A stretch of 64,000 nucleotides of DNA from Hypericum androsaemum (lineage: Eukaryota > Streptophyta > Magnoliopsida > Malpighiales > Hypericaceae). The stretch lies in assembly GCA_963995505.1 (NCBI GenBank), contig OZ023195.1, forward strand, positions 3,368,109 to 3,432,108. Reading direction: 5' to 3'. The notes under the pieces are model-generated. The model was not told where the DNA came from. It was given only the letters and a program-made list of their open reading frames with translations, and did not search any database. This document shows, piece after piece, positions 9,121-21,160 of this stretch; within the stretch, counting starts at the first letter, position 1; the number at the start of each line of letters is the position of its first letter. A program made the position numbers and the translations under genes.

Positions 9121-10456
9121 ACAATTTAGTAACCTGTAGTATAGCTAAAAATTATTTTAATATCTTGTGATAAAAAAATCGATTAATCGAGTCAAATTTC
9201 AGCCAATTAAAATTACTTAGATCCACTTAAATCCACGTACAGTTATCCAAATCTGCCCGAACTCTGCCCGACCAACTAGACTAACCATATCATGAAAATG
9301 TGATAGACATGGCATCTCTCCTTTTCCCCTCTCTCCCTCTCTCTTGTATCAACAACTCTCAAAACCACTTCGAAAACCAAATCCCCTCCACTCCAACCAC
9401 AAAACAAAAGGACAATGGCTTCTCAAATACCCATGGACTTCAACAAGGAAGATGTCCAGGAAACAATTTCACTATTGTTGGCCTTTAAAGGTTTATGACA
9501 TCGTCAAATTAGTTTTCCCCTTTGTCCAAATTTTAGGGTGTTGCTTAGAACTCTCGCGATCGATCATGGCTCCCATGGTCGAAATTGTGGATGGCGGCAA
9601 GGATGTGAGCAGCGATAGAGAACCCAAAAGGCCGACGAGGATGATGTCAGCAGCGTCGACTACGAAGACCTGGCTTCATGGCAGGCCGACGTAAGCACCA
9701 ACAGCTGCAGCTACGACGACGGCCACTACGACATCGACGAGGACCCAATGGAGACAGAGAAGTGTTTCACCGCTGTCTCCAGGGGCGGTGGTGGTCGAGA
9801 CCCAATGAGGGTTTGGACAAGAACCACAACCTCCGAAAACTCTTTACCAACCACTACCAGAAGGGCTTCCGCCCCAACTCCTACTTCTTTCAAAAACCCG
9901 CAGCGACGGCTTCGTCTTCCTCGTGGCGTCTCGTCGTCGCGCCTCATCCTGAGGCCGTTGCAGGTTCTTCTTCTTTCTTTTCGTGCTTGGAGAAGAAAGC
10001 GTGGTGGTATCGGAGAGGAGAGATGGCTTGGTCTTACTTATTTCCGTGAATACAACTTTCATCGAACCGTTGTAGGAATTAAGCAAAGTTTAGATATTGA
10101 TTTTTTTCACAGCTTCCATTTGCTAAATTTTGGATTCTTTCTGTGGGGAAGATGATGAGAGGGAGGCATGGGTTTTGAAGGAGGCGACGAGGGTGGGGAA
10201 GAGAGAGATTATGGTGGAAGGAGGAGAGAGTGAGGGAGGAGAGAGATTGTCCATGTGTCAATGCCACATCATCGCTAAAAACTACGTGTCTTGTATATGT
10301 GGACGGACAGGGTCCGGGCATGTTTCAGGCAGGTTCGGGCAGCTGCCCGTGGACCTAAGTAATTTTAATTGGTTGATGTTTGACTCGATTGATCAATTTT
10401 TTACTACAGAGTACTAAAATGAATTTCAGTGATACCACATGGTATTAAAATAGATT
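9121..10456. mobile_element. Long-TIR DNA transposon carrying a probable captured gene fragment
   Basis: The left terminus (9121-9290) is the inverted partner of about 10270-10456. Shared blocks are CCAATTAAAATTACTTAG, ATCGAGTCAAA and repeated TGCCCGA motifs. Between them lies sequence of coding-like composition (about 9410-9970), including a frame with a Ser/Cys/Tyr/Asp-rich segment (NSCSYDDGHYDIDEDPM) that is frameshifted further along. A possible exon end sits near 9960, where GCAG is followed by GTTC. This fits a Pack-type element, but I cannot name the donor. No transposase is present. Fragment 23850-24078 and element 60490-61655 belong to the same broad family. Confidence 0.75.
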
Positions 10457-11023
10457 TTTTTCAACTAAGAGTGACTATTCGGGCTTAATTTTGAATTTGA
10501 ATAATAACCCCATCTATTTTTCAAAATTTTCTACTATGATCACGGCATAGATATAATTTGGTATATTTAATAGGAAGATTTTGCAATTTTATAGATTTAT
10601 AAGAAATCTTATATTATTTACTGGGAACTTGGTTCGAAGGTTTTGAAGGTGATCCAAGTTGGAAAGAAAGGGAGGGAAGAGAAGAGAGGAGATGGGTATA
10701 CTGGGAGTTTGGTTTTTTAATTAATGGGCTTGAAGGTTACAGAAGATAATTTGAATTAGGTTGGGTTGGGGTTAAATGAGGAATTTTTGAAAAACTATAA
10801 AAAAATAAATGATTGAAATTGATATTTTATTTCGTGCCAATTCAACATGACAATAGGGCAAAAATTTCCAACGTATCATGCCAATTCAACAGCAAAATGA
10901 CGCCATTTCTAAGTTGAGAGTCATTTTTGGGTCGGGACCCTTCCCAAATCTCTAACGCAAAAAAAGTGAAACCACATGTACCAAAAAAGTCGTTCCCAAA
11001 CCTCAGGATCACATCGTAAAAAA
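10457..11023. other. AT-rich intergenic DNA
   Basis: I found no gene; the segment includes simple AT-rich stretches only. Confidence 0.5.
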
Positions 11024-11736
11024 TAGGGATGACAATGGGTAAGGTAGGATAGGGTAGGGTATTGGTAGAACCATATCAATATCCTTGTTTTTTTTAGTTA
11101 GACCCATACCCTACCTTCGACTCTACAAATTTTTTATTGTTAGATTCATACTCTACCTTCTTGAAGACCCATGGTTTACAAGGTCCGACCCTTTAATACT
11201 TTTGATAATTTTTAATCAAAAATTAATTTTTCTATATAAAATTGAAATAAATTCAAGACATCTACTACGTTACACATCATCATTTAATAAAAAATTAATG
11301 AAACATCAAATTTTGTAATTTAATTTTAATAGTACAAAATTTTTTCTTTCGAGGTTGAAATATATAAACAATTCAACAAAAGAAAAATATAGAATGTTGG
11401 CTTCTAGTGATCCATCATTCACGACATCTTCCAAACTAGTTGTGTAATAACATAATAAATATTTAAAGTTAACCATAAAGTATATTATATATATTATAAA
11501 TAGTATCTAATTAAGGTCTAACTATGAGCTAATTATGTTTGAGTTTAAAGTAAGCTAAAAATGTAAGGTTAGGGTTCGACCCACGGGTCTAACTATGGAT
11601 TCATACCATACACCAGACCTTACTTCTAAATATGGATCCATACCAATACCCTACCCTAGAACTAGTCAAAATTAATATACTCTAGATCCGTAGAATAAGG
11701 GTAGGGTTCGATCCCCAGGATATGAGTATTTCTGCT
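11024..11736. mobile_element. Degenerate MITE-like element
   Basis: It begins TAGGGATGACAATGGGTA, a start common to plant hAT-type miniature elements. An inverted pair of GGGTAGGGTATTGGTA near 11051 and the complementary ATACCAATACCCTACCCT near 11642 lies just inside the ends. The extreme right terminus is poorly matched. There is no coding capacity. Confidence 0.45.
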
Positions 11737-12120
11737 AAAAAAATGTGAAATCACTGACATAAAAAAATAACTTTTCCCTAAATTTAAAAATACTTTGGTT
11801 TTCTATGACACACCAGATTTTCATAATCTCATAAAGAGGGGCACATCGGCAGTTAAATGCGGTGGTTTTCAGCTCATCTACTTGAACCTCCCAACCATTC
11901 TTCTCTGGACACCACACTCCCGTCCTTCCCTCCTTGTCTTCCTGTTCTCAATAAATTCCCTCATCTAAGCCACAAAACCAACCTCCTCCTCCCCTTGTCT
12001 CGTTGACTCCATATCCTTAATTAGCTCAACCAGAAACCGAACTCCAAAGCCTCTCTTTTCCCTATTTAGGGGCCGGGAAAGGTAACCCACTTCCCATTTC
12101 GGATCCCTTCCTCTCTAAAG
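11737..12120 (+). promoter_or_regulatory. Upstream region and probable 5' UTR of KCR
   Basis: The last ~200 bases are pyrimidine-rich (CTCCTCCTCCCC and TTCCCTCC tracts), as is common in plant leaders. I could not place a convincing TATA box or transcription start. Confidence 0.4.
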
Positions 12121-14213
12121 ATGGAAGCTTGCGTGTTCGAGAAGCTAAAGGTACAGCCTTTATGGGTTCTCTTGCCTTTCGCTTTGGGTTCTTTCGCGGT
12201 TCTCAGATCTTTACTGGGAATTCTCAACTGGGTCTATGTTAGTTTCCTCAGACCCGCGAAGAATCTCAGAAAGTACGGGTCTTGGGCTCTAGTGACCGGT
12301 CCGACCGATGGTATAGGTAAAGGCTTCGCCTTTCAGTTAGCTAGGCAGGGTCTTAACCTTGTCTTGGTGGGTAGGAGTCCGTCCAAGCTCAAGGACGTGG
12401 CGGATTCGATTGGTTCCAAGTACCCCAAGGTCCAAGTGAAGAGTGTGGTTGTGGATTTCAGTGGGGATATCGATGAGGGTGTTAGGAGGATTAATGAGGC
12501 CATTGAGGGGCTCGATGTCGGGGTCTTGGTCAATAATGTGGGTGTTTCGTACCCGTACGCCAGGTACTTCCACGAGGTGGATGAGGAGTTGTTGAACAAT
12601 TTGATCAAGGTTAATGTGGAGGGTACCACTAAGGTCACCCAGGCTGTGTTGCCAGGGATGTTGAAGAGGAAGAAGGGCGCGATTGTGAATATTGGCTCGG
12701 GTGTTGCGAAAGTCATCCCTTGTGATCCGCTATACGCGGTTTATGCTGCAACTAAAGGGTATGCTTTTGGGAGATTTTGTGTGTTTGTTTACTTGTTCTA
12801 GCTGTTGTATGTTGAGGATTTGGGATGGTTTGTTGTGGTTTCAGGTACATTGATCAATTCTCGAGGTGTCTTCATGTTGAGTACAAGGGCAAAGGCATTG
12901 ATGTGCAGTGTCAGGTACTGTGTTTTTCTGATCGATTGCAAATTCTTTTAGTTTATGTAGAAGCTTTTTAATATGGGAAGTGGGAAAGCTATTATTTTGT
13001 AGAGAGAAAGAGAGGATATTGTATAAGTAGACTGCTTAGATTACAAAATATCTTATTTGGATAGATCAAAAAGAAATCCATACTCTGTTTTTTCGTTAAA
13101 GCTGAAGTCATCAGAATGAACAGAAAAAAATGGAAGGCTGAAGTAGTTAAAGGTATGTATAATTTAACTTTAAACAGGTAAAAGAAAAAATGCACAGGTT
13201 TAGCGGTGATGAGCGTTGGACTCTTTCTCGCCCTGCCGTGGAACATGTTGTAGTTTATCAGCTGCTTGAACCTACTAGAAGCATGTTTACGATGTCAAGC
13301 TTAGTAGAAGAAGGGGCATCATCCCCTTTTTTGTTGAATTCGTTTGAAATTTTATGGTTCGTTAGTATTTCTACTTTCTAGGCCTTCCAAAACCTATTAG
13401 AGGCTGGTTGGTCATACAGATGTTTTATTAGTCAAATGGATTAGGATGCTTTTTCATATTCCGTGTTCTTTGAATGTTCAAGACGCTAATGATAACTGTG
13501 GTCATTCTTGTTGTAGCGGTGTTTCTCATTTGCTTTTAAAGTTAATCGAGTACCATTCATCCTAAACCCATTTTCTGTGATCCGGACAGACAGTCTTTGC
13601 ATTGAAGTACCAGTTGCCATCCTGCTAGTTCCATGTTTCTTTTGACTAAATCTCTGGTCGATTCGCCTGTGCTGGCACCGCTTTCTAAAATATAAACTGA
13701 TAATTTGTTTGATCTTATCGTTTGTAACCCATTGTTACTAGATTCTGTATGTTCTTTCTAGCACATATAAGAATTTCGGGGCACTCAATCGCTATCCATG
13801 TAAGTCTACAGTTAATGCCTTGAGGCCTATATCTAGGATTCAAGTTAGACATGCGTGCATTACATTTTGTGCTGAAGTGTTGGAACTTGGTAGCCAAAAT
13901 GAACCAAAGCCTTCAGTTCTGCGCTTCTTTCGGTTGACCGTGGATATTCTTGATGCAGGTACCCCTCTATGTTGCCACAAAGATGGCATCAATCAAAAGA
14001 TCTTCCTTCTTTGTTCCGTCAACCGATGGCTATGCCAGGGCCGGCATCCGCTCAATCGGCTATGAACCTCTTTGCACACCTTACTGGCCACACTCCCTTG
14101 TATGGGGTCTGCTGGAGCTAGTTCCAGACTCTGTTATCGATGCATGGAGACTGTGGTTTTGCCTCGGCATTCGGAAGAAAGGGCAGCTTAAAGATTCTAG
14201 GAAGAACGAATGA
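12121..14213 (+). CDS. KCR1: Very-long-chain 3-oxoacyl-CoA reductase (beta-ketoacyl reductase, KCR)
   Basis: There are three coding exons: 12121-12758, 12845-12914 and 13959-14213. The junctions are GT-AG and the total is 320 aa, against about 318 in Arabidopsis KCR1. The enzyme performs the first reduction of the ER fatty acid elongase cycle (3-ketoacyl-CoA to 3-hydroxyacyl-CoA with NADPH), supplying cuticular wax, suberin and sphingolipid chains. Visible features are an N-terminal membrane segment (about 12-42), the Rossmann motif TGPTDGIGK (59-67), NNVG (138-141, usually NNAG), catalytic Ser193 and the YxxxK pair Tyr208/Lys212. A conserved carboxyl half contains VPLYVATKM and CTPYWPHSL. 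Exon 1 ends right after the catalytic Lys codon. The C-terminus is RKNE rather than the more usual KKE. All key residues are intact, so it is probably functional. Confidence 0.96.
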
Positions 14214-15305
14214 ACGAGCTCGACGCTGATCCGATTTGCCTCGGCATGCAGTTTTGCTGCTCGTGTACTCAAGTTCAGTTCATGTTATTGTGAATTGACT
14301 TATTTATTTTAGCCAAGGTTTATGTTGTTGCAAGTTTCTGGAACCGTTTACTTGTTTTGACGAGTTTTTTCTTTTCCATCGCATTTTCCTTTATTAGTTT
14401 TTTTTTCCGAAATTACTTGATATCTGAATCATCAATGATGCATTCTTGATGTTCGACCTCTTGGTTAAGTTAGCAATTGCGGGTTTGACATAGTTTATGT
14501 TCATATTAAAGTGGATATCCATTACCTCTCAACTTTCCTAATTCTCCCACTAGCCTTTTAAATTTTATAATTCAGTAAATAGATATATCCATGCGTAATT
14601 TGCTTTAAAATGGAGACATTTGGATTACTTTTGGAAGTTGAAATATTTTTAATGAGAACTTTGCATTTTCTTCCTTCTCTCTATCTCAATCTCCATGTTT
14701 TTGTTCATCTTCATTTTTCTCTTTCGTTCTTAATTTTCCATATCCTTGTTATATAATATCAATGTAAGTTATAATACCGGTAGATATCCACAATAAATTA
14801 TTTCCCTCATATATGGAAACATAAAATGAGTAATTTTATACAAGTAATACACTGATAATCTACTATGTTGAATCATATAATTCTTTTTAGAACACTATTT
14901 TAATGGATTTAGAATACTGGTTTAAAAATATCGTCCAATCCATTTTTTTCTTCAAAATTACCTCATATCTGGACACGAAAAAAAATTCTCTGTACTAAAT
15001 TTTATACCGTTGTTTTTTCAAGACTCGAAAATTAATTCTCTTATTAAGTTAAAAAAAATTACCTAATATCTGAACACTTAGTCAACTAACCAAAATTTAA
15101 ACCGAGTAAAACTATCAATTGTGAAAAACTATCCATATCAAATTTTAATACAACTATCTTTGAAATTCAAAATTAATTCTTTTATTAAGTTAAAATTAGC
15201 TGTAATACCCTCATCTGCTTATATTTCCCATGATAAAGTTTTTATCAAGGCCGAAAGTCGAAAACTCGCAAGAGAGAGCCCTACACTACTAAGTAAACAG
15301 TAATC

Positions 15306-15307
<2 letters not shown>
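14214..15307. other. 3' region of KCR and AT-rich intergenic DNA
   Basis: The first ~200 bases are probably KCR 3' UTR. The rest is AT-rich without recognisable genes. Confidence 0.5.

Positions 15308-15344
<37 letters not shown>
15308..15344. repeat. (TA)n microsatellite
   Basis: About 17 TA dinucleotides run uninterrupted, followed shortly by a poly-A run (about 15358-15370). The small frame across it is an artefact of the repeat. Confidence 0.95.
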
Positions 15345-15345
<1 letters not shown>

Positions 15346-15593
15346 CCCCTCTAATTCAAAAAAAAAAAAACAACGGACGAAAAGGAAACGTTGTCCCTAA
15401 TTTGGATTTTTGGAACCCACCCTTAAAAGAGTTGAGAGATTCTCCCTACGATAACCATAACCCCGACAAATCCCCTCAAAAAAAAAAAACCCGACAAAAA
15501 CCCTAGCGCTCTCTCCCCCTTTCCATTGCAGCTTCTCATCTCGTTTTGTCCTCCCGCCCAAAACGACGTCGCCCGGCGGGAAAGGAGAAGGCG

Positions 15594-18500
15594 ATGGGTG
15601 GTGAAGGAGCCAGTACTACGGTGTTCGTGGAGAACAACCTCGGCCGCCACCTGGCCCTGATCGTCTCCCTCTCCGACGCCGTTTCGCACCTCAAGAGTAA
15701 CCAACTCTCTGTTCCCAAAGATTTTTGGCTATATAAAAAATGATGCCAATTAATAAATTTATGGGTTTTGAACTGCAGAGTCGATAGAGGCGGAGTTCCC
15801 TTTTTTCTACCCAGATATTGGGGAGGTAAAGGTCGAGTCTTTGAAGGTAAAGTTTGGTTTTTTGTTGTTGTTGGGGTCGAGGAGGTGGAGCTCTGTGTTT
15901 ATGTTTGTTTTTGATGCGTGTGTTTATATTGGCCAGGTTAGGCGGGAGGGGAAGTTCTATTCGGTGCGGGACTCGATGCCTGTCAATGCGTTTTGTGAGG
16001 CGAATGGGAGCTGTTTTGTCAGCATTGAGGCTCGTGCTTTGAGGGAGCGTGTTGATGCCGTGGGTTGTGGTGCTCGAGTTAAGCCGATTGAGTACCGAGC
16101 TGCGAGGGAGGCGGTGAAGAGTGATTGGAATGGCGAGGGGGAAAAATCGGAGAGCTTGCGAGTGAGAGGTGTTGGAGACAATTTGATGGATGGTGGCGGG
16201 GTATTCGAAGGAGACAATTATGCTTTAGTGTTGGGCCGTGGTAAAACCAAAGAGGAAATCACTGCAAGAACTGATACGCCATATGGGAAAGATCAAGGCA
16301 AGGTCCTACCCCAAGATGTTGCACTTGAGCACATGAGAGATGGTGTTTCTAACAAGGGAGAGAGTGTATCAAGAGATTTGGAAGCTGGATCAAATCAGAA
16401 GAGTAAACGCAGGAGGTATAAACACGGAAAGAGAAAGGAAAACAGAGCTGAAGGAAATGATGCTTCCACGTTGGAACATGGCACAGCCAAGTCAACTTTA
16501 GATGCTGCAGTTGCTGAGAGCTGGGTAGCCAATGCTGTCACAGGAGCCCTGTGTGATGTGAAGGGAGGAACGAAAAGTGTTGCTGAAGGTCCAAGCATAA
16601 GTGCATCTTCTGATATCAGTACGAGGTCAAGGCACAAGGTTCAACAGGCTGATGTTCTCCCTCAAGGAGTAGATACCCGGGGAGAAGTTGTCACGTGTGA
16701 GAAGAATGAATCAAGGAATAAAGTAAGTAATGCTAATTTCTCTGAAGATATGGAGGTTCACCAGGGAGTAGATACCCGGGGAGAAGTTGTCACGTGTGAG
16801 AAGAATGAATCAAGGAATAAAGTAACTAGTGTTAATTTCTCTGAAGATATGGATGACGCAACAAATTCAAATTTCATCGTTGTAGCAAAGAAAAAGCGTA
16901 AAATTGATAAAGCAAAAAGTGATGCAGTTTCAATGAACGAACACAAAAGTTTGGTTTCTGGTAATGGTGAAAGTACCTTGAAGCCTTGTTCTGATGAAGA
17001 TCACGATGGTGTCCATTCACAATCAAATGTTATAGGCTACAACAAGAAGAAAAGTAGAAAGAAAACCACGGACAGCGCAGGAAATGAACTGTTCAAAGTG
17101 CCTGCTGCACCTGTGTCAGAGAACATGGTTTCCGAGCCTCCCACTTACTGCAATCTTGCCCTGGAAGGTAGGATCTATCTGATAACTGTTTTGTTGCCTG
17201 ATTATCAATTTTATGGGGTGGCAAAGAAAGATTGCCAATTGAATTTCCGATGCTAATACTTGGTTCTGGTGCAGGATCTGACCATGCTTCTAGTCCGCTT
17301 GGCAATGCAACAACCTCAGCATCCAAAAGGATGCGAAGTTCAAAGGATGACCAGACAGACAATGTTGGAGAAAACCACTATCTAACGAACAAAAGATCTG
17401 ATGACAGAGAGGAGTTTGACCAGAATGGTAAGGATGACAGAATTCAGAGCTTGCAGAGCAGTGGAGTTAAAGAAGACTTGAGGTGTGAGGTGGAGAATGA
17501 ACATGACATTGTAATGGGAGAAAGTGTGTTAGAAACTGGGTCTCACAAGAAGACTAAGCAAATAGTTAAAAGGCGGCATAAAAGAGCTGAAGAAGGTGAT
17601 GCATCGTTGCATGAAACTGATGAAAAAAGATCGAAAGAAAATGTTGCTGTTCCAATAGATATAACATCTGTACTGGTCAAGGCTCCAGTCACTGTGGATT
17701 CAGGCAAATCATCCAAGAAACCAAGAAACTCTAAAGATAACAAGGATGTCAACGGAGCACCAGCATCAGGTGCAGAACATACCGAAGGTCCTAGAACCGA
17801 CATTATTCCAAGCCAGTCTCTTAAAGTTGTCAATGAGGCTCAGTCAGTTGATGTAGGCAATAATGAGGCCCCAGTCGGTGAGGATTCAGGCAAATCGTTC
17901 AAGAAACCAAGAAAATCTAAAGATAAAAAGGATGTCAACGAGGCACCAGCATCAGGTGCAGAACGTACCAAAGGTCCTAGAACCGACGTTACTCCAAGCC
18001 AGTCTCTTAAAGTTGTCAATGAGGCCCAGTCAGTTGATGTAGGCAATAATGAGGCTCCAGTCACTGTGGATTCAGGCAAATCGTCCAAGAAACCACGAAA
18101 ATCTAAAGATAAAAAGGATGTCAATGGGGCACTAGCATCAGGTGCAGAACACACCGAAGGTCCGAGAATCGACATTACTCCAAGCCACTCTCTTAAAGTT
18201 GTCAATGAGGCTCAGTCAGTTGATGTAGGCAATAATGAGGCTCCAGTCACTGTGGATTCAGGCAAATCGTCCAAGAAACCAAGAAAATCTAAAGATAAGA
18301 AGGATGTCAATGGGGCACCAGCATCAGATGCAGAACGTACCGAAGGTCCTAGAATCGACACTACTCCAAGCCAGTCTCTTAAAGTTGTCAATGAGGCTCT
18401 GTCAGTTGATGTAGGCAATAATGAGGCTCCAGTCACTGTGGATTCAGGCAAATCGTCCAAGAAACCAAGAAAATCTAAAGATAAGAAGGATGTCAATGGG

Positions 18501-21160
18501 GCACCAGCATCAGATGCAGAACGTACCGAAGGTCCTAGAATCGACACTACTCCAAGCCAGTCTCTTAAAGTTGTCAATGAGGCTCTGTCAGTTGATGTAG
18601 GCAATAATGAGGCTCCAGTCACTGTGGATTCAGGCAAATCGTCCAAGAAACCAAGAAAATCTGAAGGTCCTAGAATCGACATTACTTCAAGCCAGTCTCT
18701 TAAAGTTGTCAATGAGGCTCTGTCAGTTGATGTAGACAATAAAGAGGATAAAGGGACTCACAAGGATGAAAAAATTGCTTCAGAAATGGGTGCAGTTATT
18801 CCATCTGTTGTGCTCTCTGATGGAGGCATAGTCCACAAAGCACCGGATTCTTCTCCGTTGATGGAAAGTATTCAAGCTAATATTGTAAGGGAGGAGGGAA
18901 AATCAAAGAAAAAATTGAAAAAGATCAAAAGTTCAGGTGCAAAGGATGAAACATCTGAAAAAGGATCGAAAGAAAATGTTGCTGTCGCAATAGATGAAAC
19001 ATCTGAACTGGTCAAGGCTCCAGTCACTGTGGATTCAGGCAAATCGTCCAAGAAACCAAGGAACTCTAAAGATAAAAAGGATGTCAATGGGGCACCAGCA
19101 TCTGGTGCAGAACATACTGAAGGTCCTAGAATCGACATTACTCCAAGCCAGTCTCTTCAAGTTGTCAATGAGGCTCAGTCAGTTGATGTAGGCAATAATG
19201 AGGCTCCAGTCACTGTGGATTCAGGCAAATCGTCCAAGAAACCAAGAAACTCTAAAGATAAAAAGGATGTCAATGGGGCACCAGCATCTGGTGCAGAACA
19301 TACTGAAGGTCCTAGAATCGACATTACTCCAAGCCAGTCTCTTAAAGTTGTCAATGATGCTCTGTCAGTTGATTTTGGCAATAAAGAGGATAAAGGGACT
19401 CACATGGATGAAAAAATTGCTTCAGAAATGGGTATACCATCTGTTGTGCTCTCTGATGGAGGCATAGTCCACAAAGCACCGGATTCTTCTCCTTTGATGG
19501 AAAGTGCTCAAGCTAATATTGTAGGAGAGGCGGGAAAATCAAAGAAAAAATTGAAAAAGATCAAAAGTTCAGGTGCAAAGGATGTGGCAAAGTTGCTGTT
19601 AGAAACAGGGAAAGATAATCCACAAGCTCAAGAGTTATCAATGAGCAATGACAAGGATATGGGGTTCTCGTCTAAAAAGGCAAAACAAACTGATCAAGAC
19701 GATGCAAGTAGTGTAAGCAGGTTGACTAGATCAAAATTGCAGCGTGGGGGTGTGGAAGATAACCCATCTGAAGCGTGCCGCAAAAATGAAGCTAGTAACG
19801 ATATGGAAGCTTCCAGCAGGAGCGTTGGGATTAACTTTCAGGAATATTTTTGTCGTAGCCAAGAGCATGAAAATGTCGTTTCTGGTGAAGCAACTGTTGG
19901 TGCCACTGATGAAGCAAAACAAATAGATAGCAAGACAAATGGCGATAAGCTGGAGAACGCTCGTCCAAGTATAAAGTTTACCAACCAGCTATCAAGGAAG
20001 GAGGACAGAGTTGAGGGTGGTCCAAAAAAAATTTCCGCTAACAATGCTGGAGAAGCTGTGAATAGTTCAGAGCCTGAAATGAGACTGCATGAAAAGCCAG
20101 TCGCTTTATCCGAGGATAATATGGATGGAAGATACACCAATGAAGACAGCCCGGCCTGTTCTGATGCAAACACCAGAACTCCATCAGATTACTCATTGTC
20201 CTCTGATTACTCAGATGGGGGAAGCAATGCAGTTAACTCACTGAACAAAGGTAGTTTTGATGTCTGTTGTATAGTGTCTTAAGTTTCTAAAGTGGCAGCT
20301 TTACGTGACTCACTCTCCGAAGGGCCAGATTCTGAAGATAGTCATGTTTGTCATGAGTGTTCTAAAATTTCAAACAGTCTTTTAAGTTTTTGTGTTCAAA
20401 TTTATGTTTATTGAGGTGAAATATGCTATTAGAAGCTAACTGGAACTGGAGAATCGGCTGGATACCCGGTTTTCCAATCTGGTCAACTGTCCGGTAGTGA
20501 TCTGAGCCTACTTTTTTCTGGACCTGGTTACCTAACTAGGTGAACTAGGAAGTTTGACCACCACGTATGATTAGTCCATGGCTTCCACATATAGAAGATT
20601 ACCGTTATAACCTACAGTGAACATCTTTATGCACCAGGATTTTGACTCGATGAATACCTACTGCCGCGTCTCCCGCTCGTTACTTGCATCCTTTATGCTA
20701 TGCATGCCTGCTCCTTTTCCATGAAGTCTGTATACTGAAAGGTTATTTCACTTTAACTTTGTTGCAGGATCCACCAAGGATGGCGGGAAGAAATCAAAGA
20801 AGGCAATGTAAGTGGGAAAAATTAGTTGCATCTCTGTGTCACATTCCGATGTGCACGTTTTCGCATATATGCTGTAACCAAATCATTGACCGATGAGTAT
20901 ATGCATTTACGACATGGCATTGAAGACACGTCAAGTGCGCGCTATTTACTGTTTATGTTGTTGCCTATTTTCCGATGTCTGATTAGCCGCGCCTTGCTTT
21001 TTCGATGGACAGCATGTCAGGCATGAGCTTGGACGAAATACTGAGGAGCTCAAGGAGCTACAAGAAGGCCAAGATCAATGCTTCCCAGACTCTCTTGGAG
21101 GACATGGAAAGCCAGACTGTAGATGTTGTCCCCGACAGTTGTCCAGGTCTGCGATCTTGA
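15594..21160 (+). CDS. Unrecognised 1521-aa Lys/Ser-rich, probably nuclear protein with 62-aa tandem repeats
   Basis: My model has six exons: 15594-15696, 15779-15846, 15937-17167, 17275-20250, 20768-20807 and 21013-21160. All introns are GT-AG and the phases agree (4566 nt, 1521 codons plus stop). Residues 1-90 (exons 1-3) form a compact, conserved-looking domain that could be a ubiquitin-like beta-grasp fold (inference). Most of the rest is low-complexity, charged and predicted disordered, with basic clusters typical of nuclear localisation (KKKRKIDK, KKKLKKIK). Exon 3 contains a 33-residue duplication. Exon 4 contains eight copies of a 62-residue repeat. The last ~50 residues (MSGMSLDEILRSS... 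VPDS) look conserved again. I do not recognise the family and assign no function. Reading on into intron 5 would give an earlier stop at 20280-20282, a possible retained-intron form. Confidence 0.85.
16663..16856 (+). repeat. Two-copy 99-bp in-frame repeat in exon 3
   Basis: Two adjacent 33-codon units (16663-16761 and 16762-16856) share QGVDTRGEVVTCEKNESRNK and NFSEDM. They are nearly identical in DNA. Confidence 0.9.
17682..18746 (+). repeat. Array 1: six copies of a 186-bp in-frame repeat
   Basis: Copies start at 17682, 17868, 18054, 18240, 18426 and 18612. Each unit encodes APVTVDSGKSSKKPRKSKDK followed by an acidic/Pro-Ser part ending in VDVGNNE. Copies 4 and 5 appear identical over 186 bases. 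Copy 6 lacks 51 bases in frame. The strict 186-bp spacing keeps the frame open throughout. Confidence 0.95.
19017..19388 (+). repeat. Array 2: two further copies of the 186-bp repeat
   Basis: Copies start at 19017 and 19203. Each array is followed by a related ~200-bp block (18747-18950 and 19389-19588) with shared motifs KIASEMG, SDGGIVHKAPDSSPLMES and KSKKKLKKIKSSGAKD. The whole array-plus-tail unit was therefore duplicated once. Confidence 0.9.

Noticed and set aside
15306..15506. Frame beginning with alternating Tyr-Ile
   Set aside because: It is a translation of the (TA)n microsatellite and adjoining poly-A.
17543..19381. Several minus-strand open frames rich in Ser/Leu/Asp opposite exon 4
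   Set aside because: They mirror the 186-bp repeat array of the plus-strand gene. The repeat period keeps all frames open, and no independent motifs are present.
17682..19388. Regularly spaced repeats that might suggest a CRISPR-like array
   Set aside because: The units are contiguous 186-bp coding repeats without unique spacers in a plant exon.
20251..20282. Gene end at 20282 as read by the open frame
   Set aside because: A good GT donor follows AAAG at 20250, and two downstream exons in the correct phase extend the protein to a conserved-looking C-terminus, so the earlier stop is intronic.
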